Source: Spirochaetaceae bacterium
GTDB taxonomy: Bacteria; Spirochaetota; Spirochaetia; B11-G9
DNA: 5,391 bases
Assembly: GCA_030643345.1 (NCBI GenBank)
Contig: DAOWMA010000178.1
Span: 1-5,391 of the forward strand
Direction: 5' to 3'
Both the position numbers and the translations under genes were made by a program. Of the stretch, positions 1 through 5,003 are shown piece by piece; the stretch's first letter is position 1; each line of letters opens with the position of its first letter. The notes beneath the pieces were generated by a model. It worked only from the letters and a program-made list of their open reading frames with translations, was not told the origin of the DNA and searched no databases.

Positions 1-7
1 ATAGGAA

Positions 8-742
8 CTATTTTAATTTATGTAATTCCCAAAGTTTGTTCAGAACATTTTCCAGCCTGTCTCCAAGGAAATCTCCACCTTTAGTTGTAACATCATCTTC
101 ATTATTAAAAACTGCATAAGGAATTTTTACATCATTAACTGTCAGGATACTATCATTACCCGCTGAAAATTTTTCCCAGTCACTTTTTTCGTACATTCCC
201 TTTAACTTTTTATCCGGAAGACCATGTTCAAGAATACTGTGCGGTTTATCGGGATTAAATCTGCGTCTGTTTTTTCTAAGGGACTCTTCAAAACTGACAT
301 CAATATAAAGTGCCGCACCTGCTTCAAGAACTTCTTTTGTAAAATGGCTGAAGGCTTCTTTAAATCCTCCATGCTGACTTCCCCTGGCAAACTCCAAAAT
401 GGCGGTATTCCTTTCTTTGAAATCTTTTTTATCAGTCAGTACTTTTTTATATTCCATATCAATTCTTTCAATAAGAAGATTCCATAGATAAGGGTACTTG
501 AAATAACCCTCTCTATCAGAGTGCAGCCTTGGTTTACCCATTCGTTCCAGAAGAGCATCTTCTTCAAACCATGTCCATAACATAGGGAAGTCATCAATTT
601 CGATAAAATCTGCTATATGAAATCTGGAAAGCCTTTCTTCTGTGCTGCAGTTTTTTAAATAGTCTATTATTTCACTTTTCCCTGCTGCCGGACGCCCTGT
701 AAGAAAAATGATTGGGAAATGATTATTCATTTGTTGTTTCAC
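8..742 (-). CDS. P-loop kinase-like protein, function unknown, last gene of the ABC-import operon
   Basis: The 244-residue cytoplasmic protein has no signal peptide or membrane segment. A Walker A loop, GRPAAGKS, lies at residues 16-23 after a hydrophobic beta strand (IIFLT), as in nucleoside and nucleotide kinases. Further kinase-like marks are an acidic EIDDF motif (48-52), a Walker-B-like strand ending in LEFARG (116-121), and a basic lid-like stretch around RKNRRRF (156-162). The start is GTG at 742: GGAAGGAG sits 7 nt upstream, whereas the next ATG (730) would be 19 nt away. It follows the second permease gene by 21 nt, so it is very likely co-transcribed and translated well. I infer that it phosphorylates the imported solute or a derived nucleotide-like compound. 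I do not recognise a characterised family, and the substrate is unknown. It could instead be a regulatory ATPase. The P-loop call is firm; the reaction is not. Confidence 0.85.
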   Translation of the reverse strand: MKQQMNNHFPIIFLTGRPAAGKSEIIDYLKNCSTEERLSRFHIADFIEIDDFPMLWTWFEEDALLERMGKPRLHSDREGYFKYPYLWNLLIERIDMEYKKVLTDKKDFKERNTAILEFARGSQHGGFKEAFSHFTKEVLEAGAALYIDVSFEESLRKNRRRFNPDKPHSILEHGLPDKKLKGMYEKSDWEKFSAGNDSILTVNDVKIPYAVFNNEDDVTTKGGDFLGDRLENVLNKLWELHKLK

Positions 743-749
743 AATATAG

Positions 750-758
750 CTCCTTCCT
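750..758 (-). promoter_or_regulatory. Ribosome binding site of the kinase-like gene
   Basis: On the minus strand AGGAAGGAG ends 7 nt before the GTG at 742. This spacing decides the GTG start over the ATG at 730. Confidence 0.75.
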
Positions 759-763
759 AATAA

Positions 764-1597
764 TTATTTAATTCCTGAATGCAGGAATCCCTGCATGAAA
801 TTTTTCTGAAAAATCAAAAATGCTGCCAGAAGGGGAAGAACTACAAGTACTGTAGCAGCAGAGAGCAATGCCCACTGAGCACCTATCTCACCCATCTGTG
901 TAAACCGTACCAAACCTGCTGTTAAGGGTCTTGCTTTATCAGATCTGGTTATAATCAGAGGCCATAGGAATTCATTCCAGTGCCAGCTGACCGAAGATAT
1001 CCCGAATGCTGTAATAGTAGAGACAGACTGGGGGATATAGATATGAATTAGTAACTGCCACCAGGAGCAGCCGTCAATTATTCCTGCAGATATAAGTGCT
1101 TCCGGAATACTGAGAAACATCTGCCGAAGAAGAAAAACTCCAAAAGCAGATCCAAAATAGGGGATTCCAATTGCAAGTATAGTATCATAGATGTTCAGGG
1201 CCCTTATTGTTGAAAAGTTAGGTACCAAAAGTGCCGCTGTTGGAATCATCATCTGCAGGAGAATAAACATGAAGAGCAGATTCTTCCCTTTAAAACTATA
1301 TCTGGCGAATGCAAAAGCAGCAAGGAGTACTGTTACAAGCTGTACTGCAAATACCATTATAACCAGAATAAAAGTATTTATAAAGTACCTGCCGAAGGGT
1401 GCAAGGGAGAGAGCTTTTCTAAAGCTGTCTATACTGAGTCTTGTTCCAAAGAAAACATCACCTCTTCCAAGAGCCTCGTTGAGTGGTCGGGTGGAGGCAA
1501 TAAAAGACCAGATTAGAGGGGCTGTCCAGACAATTGTCACTGTAATTAATATAAAATAGAGAAGACCCCTGTTCCTTGATTTGTCAAATTTAATCAT
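764..1597 (-). CDS. Carbohydrate ABC transporter permease, MalG/UgpE-like
   Basis: The 277-residue inner-membrane protein is the second permease of a CUT1-type sugar importer (MalG/UgpE/LacG group). It is of normal length for the group and has about six hydrophobic segments, near residues 11-34, 72-98, 105-127, 138-160, 182-204 and 244-264. The cytoplasmic coupling loop that docks on the ATPase is at about 164-190: IPEALISAGIIDGCS followed by IYIP. The family normally has EAAxIDGA here; this protein has SAGIIDGC, so the glutamate of the EAA motif is a serine at 170. The IDG core is intact. AAGGAAGG lies 5 nt before the ATG, inside the end of the upstream permease gene. The two genes overlap by 8 nt, which fits translational coupling of partners in one heterodimer. 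The family call is secure; the substrate is not determined. Confidence 0.95.
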   Translation of the reverse strand: MIKFDKSRNRGLLYFILITVTIVWTAPLIWSFIASTRPLNEALGRGDVFFGTRLSIDSFRKALSLAPFGRYFINTFILVIMVFAVQLVTVLLAAFAFARYSFKGKNLLFMFILLQMMIPTAALLVPNFSTIRALNIYDTILAIGIPYFGSAFGVFLLRQMFLSIPEALISAGIIDGCSWWQLLIHIYIPQSVSTITAFGISSVSWHWNEFLWPLIITRSDKARPLTAGLVRFTQMGEIGAQWALLSAATVLVVLPLLAAFLIFQKNFMQGFLHSGIK

Positions 1598-2480
1598 CTG
1601 AACCTTCCTTTTTTTCTGATAAAAGAAAGTTGGAAATTGTGAAAAAAAGCAATATGATAATAAGAATAACTGTTATTGTGGCAGCTTTCCCCACATTCAG
1701 GTTCTCAAATCTCTGCTGCCAAAGATAGAATAAAAGGACTGTCGAACGGTCACTGGGACCACCGCTTGTTAAGACAAAAATATGATCAACTGCCTGAAAT
1801 GCTCCGATGAATGCAATTGTTGTAATAAATAAAGTGGACCTTCGGAGAAGAGGTATTGTTATAGCTATCATGGTTTTTATCGGCCCTGCCCCATCAATTT
1901 TTGCAGCTTCATAAACTGTGCCTGGTATGTTCTGTATCCCGGCCAGATAGAAGATCATGAAATATCCGGCATTTTTCCAGAATGCAACTATCATAACAGA
2001 GATCAGTGCAAGATTTGGATTAACAGTCCAGTTTTGAGGACCTGTATAACCCAGGAAAGAAATTGTACTGTTAAACAATCCATAATCCGGAGTAAAGAAA
2101 AACATCCAGATTGTAGCTGCACTGACCATAGGAAGTATAGATGGGTAGAATATAGCCAGACGAAATAATCCGGAACCCTTAAATTTATTGTTTAGAAGTA
2201 CTGCCAGAATAAAAGCAGCGGCAATGGTTATGGGTACTGTCCCTAACACATAGATCATTGTGTTCTTTAATACGTTTATAAAATCACTATCTTTCAATAG
2301 TTCGAAATAGTTATCCAAACCAATGAAAGATGGTGTTCTGTACTTTGCTATATTAAGGCGTTGTTTAAAAAGGCTTTGGTAAATAGAGAGAAATGTAGGC
2401 CATACTGTAAACATCGTTACAAAGAACAGAGTAGGTGATATTAGTAAATAGGGCAGGTAGTTGAATTGTTTCTTTTTCAT
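1590..2480 (-). CDS. Sugar ABC transporter permease, MalF/UgpA-like
   Basis: The 296-residue inner-membrane protein is the first permease of the importer (UgpA/LacF-like; it lacks the long periplasmic insertion of E. coli MalF). Hydrophobic segments lie near residues 9-34, 72-97, 105-130, 158-182, 214-236 and 265-288. The EAA coupling loop is canonical, EAAKIDGAG at 191-199 with the following ITIPLL. The start is the ATG at 2480, followed by a Lys-rich N-terminus. No Shine-Dalgarno sequence is visible in the 12 nt before it, and a strong hairpin (2493-2515) ends just upstream, so translation may be weak or coupled to the binding-protein gene. The gene ends with TAA, overlapping the start of the MalG-like gene by 8 nt. 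It would pair with that protein to form the channel. No ATPase gene is in the window. Confidence 0.95.
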   Translation of the reverse strand: MKKKQFNYLPYLLISPTLFFVTMFTVWPTFLSIYQSLFKQRLNIAKYRTPSFIGLDNYFELLKDSDFINVLKNTMIYVLGTVPITIAAAFILAVLLNNKFKGSGLFRLAIFYPSILPMVSAATIWMFFFTPDYGLFNSTISFLGYTGPQNWTVNPNLALISVMIVAFWKNAGYFMIFYLAGIQNIPGTVYEAAKIDGAGPIKTMIAITIPLLRRSTLFITTIAFIGAFQAVDHIFVLTSGGPSDRSTVLLFYLWQQRFENLNVGKAATITVILIIILLFFTISNFLLSEKKEGSDD

Positions 2481-2492
2481 AATATTACGTAA

Positions 2493-2515
2493 ACCCGGAG
2501 CAAAATGCCCCGGGT
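2493..2515 (-). promoter_or_regulatory. Intercistronic hairpin between binding protein and first permease
   Basis: In the minus-strand RNA the outer arms ACCCGG and CCGGGT pair, then a G-U and two G-C/C-G pairs continue inward, closing a 5-nt AUUUU loop: 9 pairs in all. The plus-strand copy would have an A-C mismatch at the G-U position, so the structure suits the operon transcript. It begins 12 nt after the binding-protein stop and ends 12 nt before the permease ATG. Only a short UUU follows, so it is not a standard intrinsic terminator. By analogy with malE-malF type spacers it may protect the 3' end of the binding-protein mRNA or limit permease translation. Confidence 0.65.
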
Positions 2516-2527
2516 AAAATTTAGCTC

Positions 2528-3841
2528 CTATTTAAAATCCGCTAAAGATTTATCAGCTTCTTCCTGAGCAGTTTTCATAGCTTCTGCCGCAGTCATCTCA
2601 CCATTATAGGCTGCCTGCAGGTATTTGTGGAAAATGTTACGTATCTGACCAAGATTCTGAAGGGAAAGCTCTTTTGCTGCAAAGTTTAAGGCATCTCTTG
2701 TGTCTGCCGCCTGGGGCACTTTTTTAAGGTAGGCTTTCATTGCAGAGGTATCATAAGCACTTTTCTGAACAGCAATGTAACCGGTGTTCATGCTGAAATT
2801 AGCAGCAAGTTCCGGCTGGGTAATGAAGTATGCAAATTTTACAGCAGCAGCTTTTTCTGCTTCTGATGCTCCATCCATAATATAGAAGTTCCCGCCTCCC
2901 GGTACACTGGCATAGGTCCCCGCTTTTTTCCCTGGAAGAGGCATAACGCCGACTTCAAAATCTGATTGAGAAATAATTGTTGTCAAAGATCCGGTAGAGT
3001 GAACAATCATAGCAGTAGTACCGTTAGAAAAATTAGCAGGTGCTGTGCCCCAGGCTCCCTGAACTCCAGCTGGTGTTGCATTATAAGTTTTTGACAGGGA
3101 AATATAAAAATTAACAGCATCTATAACTGCAGGGTCATCAAAATATACAGTCAGATCATCATCACCGATAATATTCTGACCTGCACCAATTGCCAGGGGT
3201 TGAAACAGCCAGTATGGCCATCCTGAAGGAAACTCAATACCCCATTGACTGACTGTGTCTCCGTCTCTAACAGTAAGTTTCTGAGCAGCTTCGCCCCATG
3301 CTTTCCAGCTGTCAGGTCTGTCGATACCGGCAGCTTTGAACATATCTTTATTGTAGTACATTACCACGGCACTTCTCTGAAAAGGGATACTCCAGAGTTT
3401 TCCATCGTATCGTGAATTATCAAGAAAGGCAGGATAAAAGCCTTTTATATATTCTTCGCTGTCCGGAAGTTTTGAGAGATAATTATCAATCGGAGCGATA
3501 TATCCGCTGTTCATAAGATCATATAGATCTGTTGCCAGCATAACAGCCATTGCCGGGGGTTTCCCGCCGCCCTCTATAGTTGTCTGTATGGCTGTTTTTA
3601 CATCTCCATAACCGCCGGAGAAGACAGGCGTAACAGTTATATTCGGGTTTATAGACTGAAAGCTTGCAATATATCCTCCCAGTATTTTTGCTATTGGTGC
3701 ATCAACTGCGACCGGATAAAAAACTTCAATTTCTACCGGGGCTTCTCCTGCTCCTTTTAATGGAGCTTCTTTTTCTCCAGCTGCCCAAAGGGACCCGCTG
3801 ATCAGTAATACTGTCAACAGGATTACTAAAATCTTTTTCAT
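2528..3841 (-). CDS. Periplasmic solute-binding protein, family 1, UgpB-like
   Basis: The 437-residue extracytoplasmic receptor matches the usual length of UgpB (about 438). A Sec signal peptide occupies residues 1-20 (MKK, a hydrophobic core, then SLWA before AGEKEA). There is no lipobox cysteine, so a soluble periplasmic protein is likely. UgpB-like signatures are visible: FSGGYGDVKTAIQ (74-86), PPAMAVMLATDLYDL, QRSAVVMYYNKDMFKAAGI, HSTGSL and the PGGGNFYIM strand. These resemble segments that line the glycerol-3-phosphate site of UgpB, but the ligand-facing glutamate of UgpB's VYE segment is not kept, so the ligand probably differs. GGAGGAAG sits 7 nt before the ATG if measured from GGAGG, the best RBS in the operon, consistent with the excess of binding protein over permease typical of these importers. 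The sugar, polyol or phosphodiester ligand cannot be assigned. Confidence 0.93.
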   Translation of the reverse strand: MKKILVILLTVLLISGSLWAAGEKEAPLKGAGEAPVEIEVFYPVAVDAPIAKILGGYIASFQSINPNITVTPVFSGGYGDVKTAIQTTIEGGGKPPAMAVMLATDLYDLMNSGYIAPIDNYLSKLPDSEEYIKGFYPAFLDNSRYDGKLWSIPFQRSAVVMYYNKDMFKAAGIDRPDSWKAWGEAAQKLTVRDGDTVSQWGIEFPSGWPYWLFQPLAIGAGQNIIGDDDLTVYFDDPAVIDAVNFYISLSKTYNATPAGVQGAWGTAPANFSNGTTAMIVHSTGSLTTIISQSDFEVGVMPLPGKKAGTYASVPGGGNFYIMDGASEAEKAAAVKFAYFITQPELAANFSMNTGYIAVQKSAYDTSAMKAYLKKVPQAADTRDALNFAAKELSLQNLGQIRNIFHKYLQAAYNGEMTAAEAMKTAQEEADKSLADFK

Positions 3842-3845
3842 TTTA

Positions 3846-3853
3846 CTTCCTCC
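3846..3853 (-). promoter_or_regulatory. Strong ribosome binding site of the solute-binding protein gene
   Basis: GGAGGAAG reads on the minus strand, with GGAGG ending 7 nt before the ATG at 3841. It is the closest match to the anti-SD sequence in the operon. Confidence 0.8.
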
Positions 3854-3862
3854 AAATATTTT

Positions 3863-3877
3863 TACCGCTATGCGGTA
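3863..3877 (-). repeat. 15-bp inverted repeat between regulator and binding-protein genes
   Basis: TACCGC and GCGGTA are perfect inverted copies separated by 3 nt (6-3-6). The repeat lies 3 nt after the regulator's stop and 9 nt before the binding-protein SD. No U-run follows on the minus strand, so it is not an intrinsic terminator. It could be an operator or an mRNA hairpin. Its outer TAC...GTA frame is shared with the repeat at 4892-4906. Confidence 0.55.
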
Positions 3878-3880
3878 TGA

Positions 3881-4735
3881 TTAACATTTTCTAAATGCAG
3901 CTCTTCTAATTTCCAGTTCTTTGAGTTTCTCCTTAAGTCTATCGCCTCCGGAGAGCTCTACTGCCAGGAGCAATAAATTGGCAAAATTCATTGGTACTGC
4001 CATAGAGTTTTTAAACTCAATATCTCCGCGGTTAACGTAGATCATTTTGCTGGAGAGTTCGGCAAGGGCCGGGTCCATTGTGCCTGTTACCGTAATAATT
4101 TCCATTCCGGTTTTTTTTATACTTTCCAGGGTTTTAATAAATGATTTTGTATCATTCATATACATAAATGCAATAAGCAGATCTTTTGATGTTGCCGGGA
4201 AAAGATCATCAACTACATCCCCGGAATTTTCACCAAGTAATTGAACATTTAACTGGTAGCGTTTTAATCTTTTAGTAAGATAGTGGGCTGGGTAGAACCC
4301 GGTCCCGGGACCAAGGAGATAGACAGTATCGGACGTGAGTATTTTTTTAGCAGTATATTCCAGCTCTATATCAGAAAAGTGGTTTTCAAAAAGGTTAAGT
4401 GATTTTATATCTGTTTCAATAGCTGCATGGATGAGTTCAGAGAAAGAAGATATTTTATTAAAAATACGGGAAGAAGCCTTATAGGAGTCAATATGGTGCT
4501 CGTAGAAACTTAACATTCCAGCCCGAAAATCCTGATATTTTGAATATTTTAGTTTTTTGTAGAATTCGATTACTGTCGGCTTGCTTATGTCAATTTTTTG
4601 ACATAGGTCCTTTAAAGAAAGAAAAGCCATTTCGTGGGGAGACTGTCTTATAAATTCTGCAATTTCCTTTTCTGACTTTGTAAAGTTCCCAGCTGCCATT
4701 GATAGACGCTGGGCCCAGTCTGTATCTACTGCCAT
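3881..4735 (-). CDS. MurR/RpiR-family transcriptional regulator (HTH + SIS domain)
   Basis: The 284-residue DNA-binding regulator probably controls the downstream transport genes and itself. The N-terminal HTH_6 domain (about 1-77) is marked by FTKSEKEIAEFI and the helix-turn-helix LKDLCQKIDISKPTVIEF (41-58). The C-terminal SIS domain, which binds phosphosugars in characterised members, spans about 128-260 with VYLLGPGTG (138-146) and ITVTG (214-218). Two features are odd. The usual SxSGxT phosphate-binding segment reads MYMNDT (191-196), and GxGxS reads GPGTG. In the recognition helix region the usual TVxRF is TVIEF, with Glu in place of Arg. Effector and operator may therefore differ from known members. 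The ATG at 4735 has no Shine-Dalgarno sequence but lies 7 nt downstream of a good -10, suggesting a leaderless transcript. Fifteen to twenty residues before the first conserved helix is normal, which supports this start. Confidence 0.93.
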   Translation of the reverse strand: MAVDTDWAQRLSMAAGNFTKSEKEIAEFIRQSPHEMAFLSLKDLCQKIDISKPTVIEFYKKLKYSKYQDFRAGMLSFYEHHIDSYKASSRIFNKISSFSELIHAAIETDIKSLNLFENHFSDIELEYTAKKILTSDTVYLLGPGTGFYPAHYLTKRLKRYQLNVQLLGENSGDVVDDLFPATSKDLLIAFMYMNDTKSFIKTLESIKKTGMEIITVTGTMDPALAELSSKMIYVNRGDIEFKNSMAVPMNFANLLLLAVELSGGDRLKEKLKELEIRRAAFRKC

Positions 4736-4738
4736 AAT

Positions 4739-4760
4739 TACATTGTAGAGCCGAAATGTA
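4739..4760 (-). promoter_or_regulatory. Inverted repeat over the regulator promoter, candidate autoregulatory operator
   Basis: TACATT (4739-4744) and AATGTA (4755-4760) are perfect 6-bp inverted arms around a 10-bp centre. The repeat spans the -10 hexamer and most of the spacer of the minus-strand promoter, so a dimer bound here would block RNA polymerase. Auto-repression by the RpiR-type regulator is an inference from position. Confidence 0.4.
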
Positions 4761-4770
4761 GTATTGTCAA
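4742..4770 (-). promoter_or_regulatory. Sigma-70-type promoter of the regulator/ABC operon
   Basis: On the minus strand TTGACA (4770-4765, 6/6 match) is followed by a 17-bp spacer and TACAAT (4747-4742, 5/6 match). The expected transcription start, about 7 nt after the -10, is the A of the regulator's ATG at 4735. This is the best promoter match I found in the window. Confidence 0.75.
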
Positions 4771-4812
4771 ATAAAAAAGTAAAAAAAAAGATAAAAAATT
4801 TTACTAAAATGG
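4771..4812 (-). promoter_or_regulatory. A/T-tract UP-element-like stretch upstream of the -35
   Basis: Directly upstream of the -35, the minus strand is runs of T and A (plus strand: six A, then nine A, then six A followed by TTTT). This resembles UP elements that the RNA polymerase alpha C-terminal domains contact. It is suggestive only, since the whole region is AT-rich. Confidence 0.4.
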
Positions 4813-4854
4813 AAAAATCAGAGAAGAATAGGTAGATTAGGTAAATAAAGATGT

Positions 4855-4866
4855 GTAATATATTAC
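4855..4866. promoter_or_regulatory. Perfect 12-bp palindrome, candidate operator
   Basis: GTAATATATTAC is its own reverse complement. It lies about mid-way between the divergent genes. It resembles in style the TGTAAT...ATTACA operators of the RpiR-family regulator HexR, though the spacing is one base shorter and the outer right base differs. No binding is shown. Confidence 0.4.
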
Positions 4867-4891
4867 TACTGTCAATTTACTGTTTTCGAAG

Positions 4892-4906
4892 TACTGAATG
4901 TCAGTA
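4892..4906. repeat. 15-bp inverted repeat in the divergent region
   Basis: TACTGA and TCAGTA are perfect inverted arms with a 3-nt centre. The 6-3-6 layout and the outer TAC...GTA bases match the repeat at 3863-3877, so both may be sites for one regulator. The inner bases differ. Confidence 0.4.
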
Positions 4907-4935
4907 TGGTCAAAATTAGCCATGTCCTGTAAAAT
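4907..4935 (+). promoter_or_regulatory. Possible weak promoter of the phosphatase gene
   Basis: TGGTCA (4907-4912, 4/6) is followed by 17 bp and TAAAAT (4930-4935, 5/6). The predicted start near 4942 would leave a 5' leader of about 60 nt. In such AT-rich DNA this match is weak; TATAAG at 4954-4959 is another possible -10 without a convincing -35. Confidence 0.25.
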
Positions 4936-4961
4936 AAAATATGTATTGGTAATTATAAGAG

Positions 4962-4976
4962 CTGTTATTCTAACAG
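4962..4976 (+). repeat. 6-3-6 inverted repeat before the phosphatase RBS
   Basis: CTGTTA and TAACAG form perfect arms around TTC, 9 nt before the SD of the phosphatase gene. It could be a small 5'-leader hairpin or an operator. Confidence 0.4.
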
Positions 4977-4985
4977 ATTAATTTC

Positions 4986-4994
4986 AGGAAAGGG
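4986..4994 (+). promoter_or_regulatory. Ribosome binding site of the phosphatase gene
   Basis: AGGAAAGGG ends 9 nt before the ATG at 5004. It directly abuts the alternative TTG at 4995, which rules that start out. Confidence 0.6.
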
Positions 4995-5003
4995 TTGGTT
5001 CCA

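Noticed and set aside
202..487. Overlapping short open frames on both strands
   Set aside because: Both lie inside the kinase-like gene, whose P-loop and codon pattern mark it as the real coding sequence.
1191..1559. Open frame of 122 codons on the plus strand
   Set aside because: It lies wholly antisense to the MalG-like permease, has no RBS, and encodes no recognisable domain; it is a by-product of the permease codons.
2493..2515. Intrinsic terminator after the binding-protein gene
   Set aside because: Only three U residues follow the stem, and the operon continues immediately into the permease.
3779..3841. Lipoprotein signal on the binding protein
   Set aside because: There is no cysteine near the end of the signal peptide (SLWA then AGEKEA), so signal peptidase I cleavage is expected.
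4047..4244. 65-codon plus-strand open frame
   Set aside because: It is antisense to the SIS domain of the regulator, with no RBS or recognisable content.
4738..4743. ATG-TAA minimal upstream reading frame before the regulator
   Set aside because: It overlaps the promoter -10 and would lie upstream of the predicted transcription start, so it is probably not in the mRNA.
4962..4976. LexA/SOS box (CTGT...ACAG)
   Set aside because: The E. coli-type box needs CTGT-N8-ACAG; here the gap is 7, and the gene is not a typical SOS gene.
4995..5003. TTG at 4995 as start of the phosphatase
   Set aside because: The SD directly abuts it with no spacer; ATG 5004 has a 9-nt spacing and matches the usual start of the family.
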